Shown: positions 17,775 through 26,731, counted from the first letter of the stretch. The stretch: DNA of 64,000 nucleotides from Bacteroidota bacterium (GCA_018267095.1 JAFDZC010000011.1:157247-221246), one strand, 5' to 3'. Notes: a model not told the origin generated them from the letters alone. Program-made: numbers and translations.

Positions 17775-18560
17775 ATGAATCAACCATTAGCATACGTACA
17801 TCCGGGCGCGAAGATTGCCAAAAACGTCGTCATTGAACCGTTTACAACCATCCACAACAATGTAGTGATTGGCGAAGGAACTTGGATTGGTTCCAACGTG
17901 ACCATCATGGAAGGCGCGCGCATCGGGAAAAATTGCAACATCTTTCCGGGTGCAGTAATTTCGGCTGTTCCGCAAGATTTGAAATTTGGTGGAGAAGATT
18001 CTTTGGCAGTCATTGGCGATAATTGTACCATTCGCGAATTCGTGACCATCAACCGCGGAACGGTTGCTTCGGGCAAAACTGTCATCGGAAACAACTGCCT
18101 GATTATGGCTACGGCGCATATTGCCCACGATTGTGAAATTGGTGACAACGCCATCATCGTTAACGGAGTGGCCTTGGCCGGACACGTCATCATCGGAAAT
18201 CATGCGGTGATTGGCGGATTGGCTGCGGTTCATCAGTTTATTCACATTGGTGATCACGCCATGATTTCAGGTGGTTCACTGGTTCGTAAAGACGTTCCAC
18301 CGTTTACCAAAGCTGCGAAAGAACCGCTTTCATACGTAGGAATCAATTCAGTTGGGTTGCGCAGACGCGGATTCAGCACGGAAAAAATTCGTGAGATTCA
18401 AGATATTTACCGAATTCTCTACCAAAAGAATTACAATACTTCTCAAGCTTTGAGCATTATTGAAGCCGAAATGGAAGCCACACCGGAACGCGATGAAATT
18501 CTCGATTTTATCCGAAATTCATCCCGCGGTATCATGAAAGGTTATACCGGCAGCATTTAA
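17775..18560 (+). CDS. lpxA: Acyl-ACP--UDP-N-acetylglucosamine O-acyltransferase
   Basis: Catalyses the first acylation of UDP-GlcNAc in lipid A synthesis. The protein is 261 residues, the usual length. Nearly the whole N-terminal two thirds is a hexapeptide-repeat beta helix beginning AYVHPGAKIAKNVVIEPFTT. The active-site His is in ATAHIAHDCEIGDN, followed by GGLAAVHQFIHIGDHAMISG, a strong LpxA signature. The C-terminal helical part has YVGINSVGLRRRGFS. It follows lpxC-fabZ by one base, so the two are probably translationally coupled. Confidence 0.96.
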   Translation: MNQPLAYVHPGAKIAKNVVIEPFTTIHNNVVIGEGTWIGSNVTIMEGARIGKNCNIFPGAVISAVPQDLKFGGEDSLAVIGDNCTIREFVTINRGTVASGKTVIGNNCLIMATAHIAHDCEIGDNAIIVNGVALAGHVIIGNHAVIGGLAAVHQFIHIGDHAMISGGSLVRKDVPPFTKAAKEPLSYVGINSVGLRRRGFSTEKIREIQDIYRILYQKNYNTSQALSIIEAEMEATPERDEILDFIRNSSRGIMKGYTGSI

Positions 18561-18599
18561 AAATCAAATCAACAATAATCAAATACAATAAATATTAAA

Positions 18600-19163
18600 A
18601 TGGCATCTACATCAGATATTAAAAACGGATTGTGCATCAAGTTCAACCACGACATTTACAAAATCATTGAATTTCTTCATGTAAAACCCGGAAAAGGACC
18701 AGCTTTCGTAAGAACTAAATTAAAAAGTGTAACCAACGGAAAAGTGATTGATAACACTTTTTCAGCCGGACATAAAATTGAAGAGATTCGCGTTGAAACA
18801 CACAAATTCCAATTTCTGTATGCTGAAGGCGAAGAATTTCACTTCATGAACGCTGAAACTTTTGAGCAAATTTCTTTAAACAAAAATGCTTTGGATGCGC
18901 CGGAATTCTTAAAAGAAGGCGATAATGTTTTGGTACAAATCAACACCGAAACTGATTTGCCTTTGTCTGTTGATATGCCGGCTTCAGTGGTGCTTGAAGT
19001 AACTTATGCAGAACCGGGTGTCAAAGGAAACACCGCTACCAATGCTACCAAACAAGCTACCGTTGAAACCGGAGCTACGGTAAACGTTCCTTTGTTTATC
19101 AACGAAGGCGACAAAATCAAAATTGAAACTTCGACCGGAAACTATATTGAGCGCGTAAAATAA
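18600..19163 (+). CDS. efp: Translation elongation factor P
   Basis: Relieves ribosome stalling at polyproline. The protein has 187 residues with the three beta-barrel domains of EF-P. The tip loop reads VKPGKGPAFVRTKLK, with Lys32 at the position that is modified in many bacteria. The C-terminal signature region TNATKQATVETGATVNVPLF is present. It sits between lpxA and an LpxD-like gene, 40 bases after lpxA and one base before the next start, an order that I recall as common in Flavobacteriia. Confidence 0.96.
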   Translation: MASTSDIKNGLCIKFNHDIYKIIEFLHVKPGKGPAFVRTKLKSVTNGKVIDNTFSAGHKIEEIRVETHKFQFLYAEGEEFHFMNAETFEQISLNKNALDAPEFLKEGDNVLVQINTETDLPLSVDMPASVVLEVTYAEPGVKGNTATNATKQATVETGATVNVPLFINEGDKIKIETSTGNYIERVK

Positions 19164-19164
19164 T

Positions 19165-20097
19165 ATGAAGTTTCCAAAGGTTCATTCACTCGAACAAATT
19201 GCTTCTTTGATTGGCTGCGAATTCGTGGGCGATGCAAACTTTGCTGTGCATGGTATGAATGAAATCCATGTGGTTGAGCCGGGCGATATTGTGTTTGTCG
19301 ATCATCCGAAATACTACGACAAAGCCTTGCAATCTGCTGCGACGATTGTTTTGATCAACAAAAAAGTGGATTGCCCGGAAGGAAAAGCGCTTTTAATTTC
19401 TGACGATCCGTTTCGAGATTTCAACAAGCTAACCAAACATTTCAGACCTTTTACCCCGAGTTCAGCCAGTATTTCTGAAACTGCACAAATTGGCGAAGGA
19501 ACCGTCATACAACCCAACGTTTTTATCGGAAATCATGTGGTGATTGGCAAAAACTGTCAGATTCATGCCAATGTGGTGATTTACGATCATACCGTTATTG
19601 GCGACGATGTGATGATTCATGCCGGAACTGTTTTGGGTGCGGATGCTTTTTATTACAAAAAACGACCGGATGGTTTTGATCAATTGCTTTCGGGTGGGCG
19701 TGTAGTGATTGAAGATAGAGTGGGGATTGGCGCTTTGTGTACGATTGATCGAGGCGTTACCGGTGATACGACCATTGGAGCAGGAAGCAAACTCGACAAC
19801 CAAGTTCATGTGGGGCACGATACCGTAATTGGTAAAAAATGTTTGATTGCCTCACAAACCGGAATTGCTGGTTGTGTTGTCATTGAAGATGAAGTAACCA
19901 TGTGGGGACAAGTCGGAACCACCAGCGGAATCACCATTGGCAGCAAAGCAGTTATTATGGGACAAACCGGTGTAACCAAATCCGTCGAAGGCGGAAAATC
20001 ATATTTCGGAACTCCGATTGAAGAATCGCGTGAAAAACTCAAACAATTGGCCAACGTCAAGAAAATACCAGACATTCTCAATCAATTAAAATCATAA
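19165..20097 (+). CDS. LpxD-like hexapeptide acyltransferase (second copy)
   Basis: A protein of 310 residues related to LpxD. The N-terminal domain starts HSLEQIASLIGCEFVGD and has VFVDHPKYYDKALQSAATIV, like the uridine-binding domain. A hexapeptide beta helix follows (IGEGTVIQPNVFIGNHVVIG) with the LpxD-type VLGADAFYYKKRPDG in place of the GADGFGF of LpxD. The likely catalytic His is in DNQVHVGHDTVIGKK. It begins one base after efp. Acyl transfer to a UDP-sugar is likely, but it may use another acyl chain or sugar than the first lpxD, which has the more canonical motifs. Confidence 0.87.
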   Translation: MKFPKVHSLEQIASLIGCEFVGDANFAVHGMNEIHVVEPGDIVFVDHPKYYDKALQSAATIVLINKKVDCPEGKALLISDDPFRDFNKLTKHFRPFTPSSASISETAQIGEGTVIQPNVFIGNHVVIGKNCQIHANVVIYDHTVIGDDVMIHAGTVLGADAFYYKKRPDGFDQLLSGGRVVIEDRVGIGALCTIDRGVTGDTTIGAGSKLDNQVHVGHDTVIGKKCLIASQTGIAGCVVIEDEVTMWGQVGTTSGITIGSKAVIMGQTGVTKSVEGGKSYFGTPIEESREKLKQLANVKKIPDILNQLKS

Positions 20098-20099
20098 CG

Positions 20100-20459
20100 A
20101 TGTCTAAAAAACTGATACAAGATTTTTACAAATCAGATGCGCTTATCAATCCGGAAATCATGGATCAATTTCTGCATTCGGATATACTTTTAGATTGGAA
20201 CAGCAGCACCGGTTTTAAGCAACTCAATCGCGAGCAACTTTTAGCCCTTACCGCTGAACTGAGTAAAGCATATGTGCGTTCAAAAGCCAGAATCAGTCAC
20301 ATTGTTAAAGAGGGAAATTTGGTATCCGTGCGCTATACACACTGTATTAAAACAATTGAAAATCCACGTGAAGAAATGGTTTTAGCGCATTTTATGGTAA
20401 TTTGGGAAATCAAAGATGACAAGCTTTACCGCGGTTTTCAAATCAGTCAATTACCCTAA
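20100..20459 (+). CDS. SnoaL/NTF2-like fold protein
   Basis: A small protein of 119 residues that fits the cone-shaped NTF2-like superfamily: an N-terminal helix LIQDFYKSDALINPEIMDQF, a short variable middle with HSDILLDWNSSTGFKQLN, and C-terminal strands ISHIVKEGNLVSVRYTHC and FMVIWEIKDDKLYRGFQISQ. The superfamily includes enzymes (steroid isomerase-like) and binding proteins, so no reaction can be assigned. It begins two bases after the LpxD-like gene and is the last gene of the lipid A/efp operon. Confidence 0.78.
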   Translation: MSKKLIQDFYKSDALINPEIMDQFLHSDILLDWNSSTGFKQLNREQLLALTAELSKAYVRSKARISHIVKEGNLVSVRYTHCIKTIENPREEMVLAHFMVIWEIKDDKLYRGFQISQLP

Positions 20460-20500
20460 ATAATTTTCAAATTATTCAAAAAAACAACTACTAAAAAACA

Positions 20501-20508
20501 TACATTTG
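20501..20508 (+). promoter_or_regulatory. Putative -7 promoter box for sucD
   Basis: TACATTTG, a perfect TAnnTTTG and identical to the boxes at 21560 and 62443, lies 35 bases before the sucD ATG. The -33 region has TTC at 20475-20477, a weak match. Confidence 0.5.
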
Positions 20509-20543
20509 CATAGCAAAATTTAAAACAACCAAAAAAATACATC

Positions 20544-21416
20544 ATGAGCGTTTTAGTCAATAAAAATTCAAAAATAATCGTACAAGGTTTTACAGGAAGC
20601 GAAGGAACTTTTCACGCTTCACAAATGATTGAATACGGAACCAATGTAGTAGGTGGGGTGACTCCGGGCAAAGGAGGAACGATGCACTTAGACCGTCCGG
20701 TATTCAACACCGTAAAAGATGCCGTGGATCAAGCAGGTGCGGATACTTCGATTATTTTTGTTCCGCCGGCCTTCGCTGCGGATGCTATCATGGAAGCTGC
20801 AGATGCAGGAATCAAAGTAATCATTACCATTACTGAGGGTATTCCGGTGGCTGATATGGTAAAAGCCAATGACTACATCAAAAAACGCAACTGTGTATTG
20901 ATTGGGCCGAACTGTCCGGGTGTAATCACACCTGAAGAAGCCAAAGTTGGTATTATGCCGGGTTTTGTTTTCAAAAAAGGAAATGTCGGAATTGTTTCAA
21001 AATCAGGAACCTTAACTTATGAAGCGGCTGATCAAGTCGTAAAACAAGGAATGGGCATCACTACGGCTATTGGAATTGGCGGAGATCCAATCATTGGAAC
21101 AACCACTAAAATGGCCGTTGAAATGCTCATGAATGATCCAGAAACCCACTGCATCATCATGATTGGTGAAATTGGCGGACAGCTTGAAGCAGATGCTGCT
21201 CGTTGGATCAAAGCTGATGGAAACCGCAAACCAGTCGTTGGTTTTATTGCCGGTGAAACCGCTCCAAAAGGAAGAACCATGGGACACGCCGGTGCGATTG
21301 TAGGCGGTTCTGATGATACAGCTGAAGCAAAAAAACGCATCATGCGCGAATGCGGAATCAATGTAGTAGATTCTCCGGCTGAAATCGGCAAGAAAGTAAA
21401 AGAAATCATGGGATAA
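20544..21416 (+). CDS. sucD: Succinate--CoA ligase, ADP-forming, alpha subunit
   Basis: The alpha subunit of succinyl-CoA synthetase, which makes ATP or GTP from succinyl-CoA in the TCA cycle. The protein has 290 residues. The CoA-binding Rossmann part includes IVQGFTGSEGTFHASQMIEY and VIITITEGIPVADM. The ligase part has GPNCPGVITPEEAKVGIMPG, and the phospho-histidine loop reads KGRTMGHAGAIVGG. The beta subunit gene sucC is not adjacent; it must lie elsewhere. It appears to be a single gene with its own promoter and terminator. Confidence 0.96.
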   Translation: MSVLVNKNSKIIVQGFTGSEGTFHASQMIEYGTNVVGGVTPGKGGTMHLDRPVFNTVKDAVDQAGADTSIIFVPPAFAADAIMEAADAGIKVIITITEGIPVADMVKANDYIKKRNCVLIGPNCPGVITPEEAKVGIMPGFVFKKGNVGIVSKSGTLTYEAADQVVKQGMGITTAIGIGGDPIIGTTTKMAVEMLMNDPETHCIIMIGEIGGQLEADAARWIKADGNRKPVVGFIAGETAPKGRTMGHAGAIVGGSDDTAEAKKRIMRECGINVVDSPAEIGKKVKEIMG

Positions 21417-21436
21417 TTTCTCTTGAAAATAACAAC

Positions 21437-21466
21437 AAAGCCTCGCAGAAATGTGGGGCTTTTTTA
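21437..21466 (+). terminator. Terminator after sucD
   Basis: AGCCTCGCA and TGTGGGGCT pair over nine bases with wobbles, flanked by AAA and a run of six T residues. Confidence 0.75.
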
Positions 21467-21536
21467 TTTAATATAGTTTCAAGAAAATATCTTAATAAAG
21501 TTGTTGACTATTTTCAAAAAATAGATTCGCAGAGAG

Positions 21537-21567
21537 TTGGTCACAAAAAATAATAAAGTTACATTTG
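21537..21567 (+). promoter_or_regulatory. Promoter for the 54-residue membrane protein gene
   Basis: TTG at 21537-21539, a 20-base spacer and TACATTTG at 21560-21567. This is a full match to the Bacteroidota consensus, with the same -7 box and spacer as the tRNA promoter at 62420. The ATG follows at 21593, 25 bases after the box. Confidence 0.65.
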
Positions 21568-21592
21568 CTCATAATTCAATAATTCCGGAAAC

Positions 21593-21757
21593 ATGTTTGA
21601 ATTTTCACAGTATTTAGGCTTTTTGCTTTTCTTGACTGTACTTACCATTGGCTTTTGGTTGATGATCTTTTTGATCGGATTCGTTCAGTACTGGGTAGGC
21701 GGTGCTCTTTATGAAAGATATAAAGCAAAAAAAGCAGAAAAAGCCGCGGCAGAATAA
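21593..21757 (+). CDS. Small single-pass membrane protein (54 aa), unknown function
   Basis: A short gene easily missed by length cutoffs. It encodes 54 residues: an N-terminal MFEFSQY, one long hydrophobic segment (about residues 8-38, LGFLLFLTVLTIGFWLMIF and following), then a charged tail ALYERYKAKKAEKAAAE. The positive-outside arrangement suggests the tail stays in the cytoplasm. Support for a real gene is good: a consensus promoter 26 bases upstream, an ATG, a strong terminator 23 bases after the stop, and codon use like its neighbours. I do not know a family for it. Confidence 0.72.
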   Translation: MFEFSQYLGFLLFLTVLTIGFWLMIFLIGFVQYWVGGALYERYKAKKAEKAAAE

Positions 21758-21779
21758 AGAAATTATTTTGACGAAAATA

Positions 21780-21809
21780 AAAAAGGAACTCGTTTGAGTT
21801 CCTTTTTTT
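21780..21809. terminator. Bidirectional terminator
   Basis: AAAAGGAACTC and GAGTTCCTTTT pair around GTTT, with A and T runs on both sides. It serves the small membrane protein gene on the plus strand and the beta-barrel receptor gene on the minus strand; it touches the receptor stop codon. Confidence 0.85.
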
Positions 21810-24294
21810 ATCCCGGAAAGTCATCGCCTCCGTTATCACTGTTCTCGCGTTTGGTTGGTTTGTCGCGATCGGTTTTTTGTTTGTTGAATCTAAAGGTGAG
21901 CGACAAAGTAATCTGTCTTTGACGCCATTGCATTTCGCTGTATGAATTTACGTTGGGCAATTGAACTTCATTAATGCGTTTTCGCGAATTAAAAACGTCA
22001 TTGATGTTCAAAGCTAGTGTTGCTTTATCTTTAAAAATATCTTTGCTCCAGGCCAAATTCAAACTGCCGACCGCTTTGCTAGAACCTTGAGCCGTTTTTT
22101 GCGCTGCATCATAAGTGCCGTTCAGTTGAAAATCTACCTTGTAAGGCAAGGTAATTTTTGAACCCAAACGAGCAAACCAAGTGGCTGCTGAGTTACCAAA
22201 ATCAATCGTTTCAATGGTATTGTCCGCTTTTTTATAACGGTAACTTCCAGAGGTTTTGGTATTAAAGAAATTAAAATTGGTATTGAGTTTCCACCATTTA
22301 AACGGATTGTAATTAACGGTAAATTCAAAACCGGTATTCTGACTCGTTGCTAAATTAAAAGGAGAATTGATAATGACCGGATTTCCGTCTATAAAACGGC
22401 CGGATTCAAATCGAACAAACTGAAAAGCATTGTGGCGAATGTTCGTGTAAGCCGAAGCGCTCAGAGTAACTTTGTTGTTCCATTTTTTAAGATAACTCAA
22501 ATCATAAGCATCGATTAAAGTGGGATTGATGTCCGGATTTCCCTGAAAAATATTCAGATTACTCGAATACGACGAAAACGGATTGATGAATCTCCCGCGC
22601 GGACGATTGATGCGTTTGCTGTAACTCAGTGACACTGTGTTTCCTTGACTGATTTCATAATTCAAGAAAATACTCGGAAACCAATTGTCGTATTTTTTAA
22701 GATTAAAATCCTGCGAAGTCAACTGGTCAATCACGATTTTTGAATACTCATAACGAAGTCCGAGCAAATACGAAAACTTCTTGATTTTAGAACCAAATTG
22801 CGTGTAAGCGGCCGTTACATTTTCACGGTAATCAAGTGTGTTGGTGTAATTTGGATTGACCGTAAATTGCCCATTTCCGGTTAAATCTTCATCAACGCGG
22901 AACTCGGTGAGCATTTTTGAGTAATCGCCTTTAAAACCCATCTCAAACTGACTGTCTTTTCCAATCGGCAAAACATAGTCTGATTGAATCATATTGCGGT
23001 TTTGACGTTGTTTGTTAAAGGTTCTTTCAGAGGAAACAAAACTGGGTGTCGGGATAATCGTTGTTCCTAAAATCCCTGAAACATCATCGTCGTGATTGAT
23101 TGAAAATGATGCATCCACGGTCCATTTATGCCCGTCTTTTTTGAATCTCTGGGTAAAATTGGTCGCGTATTCTGCGTTCTGACTTTCGCTCGTTACATCG
23201 TTAAAACGCTCATTTTTTAAATAACCGCCGGCTGCAGGATAAATGTTATAAGTAACGGTTTCCGGATTCGAGCCTTTGTTGCTTCGGATCGACATAGAGT
23301 TGGTCCAAGATGAATTTTTACTTGTGTATAATTCAACACCGAAGTTGGTGTTCATCCCTTCACCGCGTTTGTGGTTCTCGCGGCGCTCTTCAATATAATT
23401 GACCAAATTGTGCGAAGAATCAAAATTGTCTTGATTGATTTTGGTGTTTCCCGGACTGTCATTTTTTCTGTAGCCGATGTTTCCGAATATATTAGATTGT
23501 TCGCCTTTGATGTTAAAACTACCAGATATTCCTGTGTTTTCAGGTGTTCCGACGGATAAAACCAAAGTTCCGTTCACACCTTGATTTTTTCCTTTTTTGA
23601 GTAAAATATTGATGATTCCACCTGAGCCTTCGGCATCATAACGCGCTGACGGATTGGTAATAATCTCGACTTTATCAATCGCATCAGCCGAAATTTGTTT
23701 GAGCGCTTCTGTGATATTAATTGCATTCGACGGACGACCATCAATCAAAATCTTGACATTGTCGTTGCCGCGCAGAAGCACATTTCCTTCGGCATCCAAA
23801 CTCACCGACGGAATATTGCCCAAAACATCACTCACTGTTCCGCCTTTGACCATTAAATCTTGCCCAACGTTATAGACTTTCTTGTCGAGTTTAATATCGA
23901 CGGTGCTTTTCTCGGCGCGCACTTCAACTTGCTGCAATTGAACGGCATCTTCATCCAGCGGAATCATCCCAATAAATTGATCGCTTTGATAATCTTTGGC
24001 TTTAATTTCGAGCGGTTTGAACGAAATAAATTCAGCTTTAGCTGTATAATTTCCAGGTACTAGCATCACTTCAAATTCGCCTTTGGCATTGGTAATACCT
24101 CCTCCAATAAGCTTTGGATTGGCCGTATTGAAAAAGGTAATGGTCGCGTATTCGAGTGGATGTTTGTTGCTTTTTTCAACAATAATTCCGGTGATTTTAA
24201 TTTTTGGGGTTTCAGGCCGAGGACGATTTTGCGCCTGAAGATTGAAAGCGGCGAATAGAACAAAAAGCAGTCTAAGAAAATGGTGTTTGGACAT
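21808..24294 (-). CDS. TonB-dependent receptor / outer-membrane beta-barrel family protein
   Basis: An outer-membrane protein of 828 residues. A signal peptide (MSKHHFLRLLFVLFAAFNLQAQ) is followed by a carboxypeptidase-regulatory-like domain at about 30-115 (KITGIIVEKSNKHPLEYATI), a TonB plug domain at about 130-220 (GGTVSDVLGNIPSVSLDAEG, ILIDGRPSN) and a long C-terminal barrel. The barrel end RQITLSLTFRFNKQK is followed by a polar tail. The plug and barrel match the outer_membrane_beta-barrel_3 group, common in Bacteroidota. No SusD-like partner lies next to it, so a sugar-polymer role is unlikely to be inferred; the ligand is unknown. Confidence 0.9.
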   Translation of the reverse strand: MSKHHFLRLLFVLFAAFNLQAQNRPRPETPKIKITGIIVEKSNKHPLEYATITFFNTANPKLIGGGITNAKGEFEVMLVPGNYTAKAEFISFKPLEIKAKDYQSDQFIGMIPLDEDAVQLQQVEVRAEKSTVDIKLDKKVYNVGQDLMVKGGTVSDVLGNIPSVSLDAEGNVLLRGNDNVKILIDGRPSNAINITEALKQISADAIDKVEIITNPSARYDAEGSGGIINILLKKGKNQGVNGTLVLSVGTPENTGISGSFNIKGEQSNIFGNIGYRKNDSPGNTKINQDNFDSSHNLVNYIEERRENHKRGEGMNTNFGVELYTSKNSSWTNSMSIRSNKGSNPETVTYNIYPAAGGYLKNERFNDVTSESQNAEYATNFTQRFKKDGHKWTVDASFSINHDDDVSGILGTTIIPTPSFVSSERTFNKQRQNRNMIQSDYVLPIGKDSQFEMGFKGDYSKMLTEFRVDEDLTGNGQFTVNPNYTNTLDYRENVTAAYTQFGSKIKKFSYLLGLRYEYSKIVIDQLTSQDFNLKKYDNWFPSIFLNYEISQGNTVSLSYSKRINRPRGRFINPFSSYSSNLNIFQGNPDINPTLIDAYDLSYLKKWNNKVTLSASAYTNIRHNAFQFVRFESGRFIDGNPVIINSPFNLATSQNTGFEFTVNYNPFKWWKLNTNFNFFNTKTSGSYRYKKADNTIETIDFGNSAATWFARLGSKITLPYKVDFQLNGTYDAAQKTAQGSSKAVGSLNLAWSKDIFKDKATLALNINDVFNSRKRINEVQLPNVNSYSEMQWRQRQITLSLTFRFNKQKTDRDKPTKRENSDNGGDDFPG

Positions 24295-24365
24295 GATTAG
24301 ATTTTAAGCCGTAAAATTAAGTTTTGCATTTCAGACAAAATCATAATCTTACGTTAAAGCAGTCG

Positions 24366-24707
24366 TTAAATAATCTCATTTATGCGCTCCCATGGTCGGG
24401 CTATGACTGCCTTATTTCCGTTGACCACAATAGGTCTTTCAATCAAAATCGGATGCTTTACCAAAGCTTTGATAATCGCTAACGGTGTCATTTTTTTGTC
24501 TTTGTATTTTTCGACCCAAATACTTTCTTTTTCACGCACCAATTCAATGGGTTTAATGTCTAATTTTTGAATCAAATTTTTGATTTCCTCCACAGATAAA
24601 GGTGTTTCAAGGTATTTAACCACTTCAAACGGATGATGTATTTGCTCGAGTTGCAACAAGCATTCTCTTGATTTACTGCATTTAGGGTTATGGTAAACAA
24701 TCATCAC
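24366..24707 (-). CDS. ArsC/Spx family arsenate reductase-like protein
   Basis: A thioredoxin-fold protein of 113 residues. The N-terminus reads YHNPKCSKSRECLLQLE, with the ArsC catalytic Cys10 at the CxxS-like site. The conserved cis-proline segment PIVVNGNKAVIARPWERI follows, with the arginines used by glutaredoxin-dependent ArsC. The middle part has VREKESIWVEKYKDKKMT. This fits the ArsC group (YffB or ArsC) rather than Spx, which has CxxC. There is no arsenic operon nearby, so a true role in arsenate reduction is uncertain. The gene stands alone, divergent from the CPBP protease gene. Confidence 0.87.
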   Translation of the reverse strand: MMIVYHNPKCSKSRECLLQLEQIHHPFEVVKYLETPLSVEEIKNLIQKLDIKPIELVREKESIWVEKYKDKKMTPLAIIKALVKHPILIERPIVVNGNKAVIARPWERINEII

Positions 24708-24765
24708 TTTTTTTTACAAATGAACCAATTAAATTTCTAAATTTAGAACATACAATGATAATTTT

Positions 24766-25725
24766 ATGTTTATAGAACAAGGTATTCGCAGCGAAAATAA
24801 ATTCTGGAAATATCTACTCGGATCGATACTCATTATTGGTGCATCGTTTATGGGGCAACTTCCGCTGTTGGTGGGCGTCATGCTCAAGACAATCGGTAGT
24901 GGTAAAATAATGCCCGACAACGAAAACGATTTGATGAAAATATTTGATCCTAATACGGCTTTGTTTCTGATTATGATTTCGTTTGTATTTGCAGTGGGAG
25001 GAATTTATTTAGTGATTCGAAATCTTCACAAACAGACCCTAATAAGCATCATTACTTCGCGAAAAAAAATAGATTGGAAGCGAATTATTTTTTCATTCAT
25101 TATTTGGGCTTTGTTGAGTATTGTTTCAACCGTATTAATCTATTTTGACAATCCTAAAGATTTTGTAATCAATTTTCAACCGCTGCCTTTTCTGGGGTTA
25201 TTGGTCATTGCCACTTTGCTGATTCCGATTCAAACCACTTGTGAAGAATTGGTTTTTCGCGGTTATCTGATGCAAGGTTTTGGGAATTTGTCAATGAATA
25301 AATGGTTTCCGCTTTTGATGACTTCGGTTATTTTTGGCAGTATGCACATCTTCAATCCTGAAGTCGAAAAAATGGGCTACATCATCTTGATTTATTACAT
25401 CGGAACCGGACTCATGCTCGGCATCATGACTTTAATGGACGAGGGTTTGGAGCTTTCACTTGGATTTCACGCTGCGAACAATCTCATCGGCGCTTTGCTG
25501 GTGACCTCAGATTGGTCCGCACTACAAACTAATTCAATTCTAAAAGATATATCTGAACCTTCGGCCGGAATTGATGTGATTATTCCGGTGGTGGTGGTTT
25601 ACCCCATTCTGCTTTGGGTATTCAGCAAAAAATACCAATGGAACAATTGGAAAGAAAAACTTACCGGCAACATAACTACACAACATGAACACACCGACTT
25701 ATCACAACGTACACAATCATTTTAA
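24766..25725 (+). CDS. CPBP family intramembrane glutamic endopeptidase
   Basis: A multi-pass membrane protein of 319 residues of the ABI/CPBP (Rce1-like) family. Motif 1 is CEELVFRGYLMQG with the catalytic Glu pair and Arg, motif 2 is VIFGSMHIFNPE with its His, and motif 3 is LGFHAANNLIG. About eight hydrophobic segments are seen, starting with YLLGSILIIGASFMGQLPLL. The family includes proteases linked to prenyl-protein processing and bacteriocin immunity; its role here is unknown. The last 41 bases overlap the start of the AMP-binding ligase gene, in another frame. Confidence 0.88.
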   Translation: MFIEQGIRSENKFWKYLLGSILIIGASFMGQLPLLVGVMLKTIGSGKIMPDNENDLMKIFDPNTALFLIMISFVFAVGGIYLVIRNLHKQTLISIITSRKKIDWKRIIFSFIIWALLSIVSTVLIYFDNPKDFVINFQPLPFLGLLVIATLLIPIQTTCEELVFRGYLMQGFGNLSMNKWFPLLMTSVIFGSMHIFNPEVEKMGYIILIYYIGTGLMLGIMTLMDEGLELSLGFHAANNLIGALLVTSDWSALQTNSILKDISEPSAGIDVIIPVVVVYPILLWVFSKKYQWNNWKEKLTGNITTQHEHTDLSQRTQSF

Positions 25726-26731
25726 ACTCGATGGATTTCATCTGAATCGAGAAGACTTATGCCGTGTTGCTTACAGCTTTATCAAAGAAGGTGAGGCACA
25801 CGAAAAACCCGTAGGCAGTTTTATTTTAGATTGGTTTGATGACCGACCGTTTATTGAAATGCGCACTTCGGGAACCACCGGAAAACCTAAAATTATTCGC
25901 GTGGACAAACAAGCCATGGTCGAATCGGCATTGGCTACCGGAGATTTTTTCGGGCTCGAACCCGGCCAAAAAGTACTGCATTGTTTGCCGGTTCAATTCA
26001 TTGCCGGAAAGATGATGTTTGTGCGCGGTTTTATTTTAGGATTAGATATGGATTTTGTAGCTCCGAGTGCTCATCCGCTAGAAAAAATTGAATACGACTA
26101 TGACTTTGTGGCCATGGTTCCGCTACAAGCACAAAATTCGCTCAAGCAACTCAAACATGTCAAAAAGATGATTGTAGGCGGCGCAAGCCTACATCCGAAT
26201 CTCGAAAAACAATTGATCAAACTCAAAACCGAATCCTACGAAACCTATGGCATGACCGAAACCATTACGCACATTGCTGCCAAAAAAGTAGGCGAGAAGG
26301 CTTTTACCGTTTTGCCAGGTGTAACCATATCATACAACGAAAACAACTGTTTGGTCATTCACGCTCCGCGCATTTCAGATGAAGTAATTGTGACCAACGA
26401 TTTGGTGGAACTCGTCAATGAAAATCAATTTGTTTTTCTGGGTCGATTTGACAATGTAATCAACAGTGGCGGAATAAAGCTGATTCCGGAACAAATTGAA
26501 CACAAGCTCAAATCGCAAATAGCCGAACGTTTTTTTGTAGCCGGTTTACCCGATGACAAACTCGGTGAAAAATTAGTTTTGATTGTGGAAGGCGAAAAAT
26601 ACGAAATCAGCAAGGATGCTTTTTCAGAACTCGGCAAATATGAAAAACCCAAGGAAATTTATTTTGTATCTAAGTTCAAAGAAACCGAAACCGGCAAAAT
26701 CATTCGACAAGAAACTTTAGAAATGATATAA
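25685..26731 (+). CDS. menE: AMP-binding ligase, MenE-like (o-succinylbenzoate--CoA ligase)
   Basis: A short acyl-CoA synthetase of 348 residues. The phosphate loop is TSGTTGKPKII, then SYETYGMTETITHIA (A5 region), FLGRFDNVINSGGIKL (A8) and a shortened C-terminal domain ending ETGKIIRQETLEM. Such short MenE proteins are typical of Flavobacteriia and act in menaquinone synthesis, activating o-succinylbenzoate. The gene overlaps the CPBP protease gene by 41 bases, so the two are co-transcribed. No other men gene is near, and substrate specificity is an inference, hence moderate confidence in the symbol. Confidence 0.8.
   Translation: MNTPTYHNVHNHFKLDGFHLNREDLCRVAYSFIKEGEAHEKPVGSFILDWFDDRPFIEMRTSGTTGKPKIIRVDKQAMVESALATGDFFGLEPGQKVLHCLPVQFIAGKMMFVRGFILGLDMDFVAPSAHPLEKIEYDYDFVAMVPLQAQNSLKQLKHVKKMIVGGASLHPNLEKQLIKLKTESYETYGMTETITHIAAKKVGEKAFTVLPGVTISYNENNCLVIHAPRISDEVIVTNDLVELVNENQFVFLGRFDNVINSGGIKLIPEQIEHKLKSQIAERFFVAGLPDDKLGEKLVLIVEGEKYEISKDAFSELGKYEKPKEIYFVSKFKETETGKIIRQETLEMI

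Noticed and set aside
17780-18257. Two long minus-strand frames inside lpxA
   Set aside because: Shadows of hexapeptide-repeat coding sequence, which leaves reverse frames open; no signals of their own.
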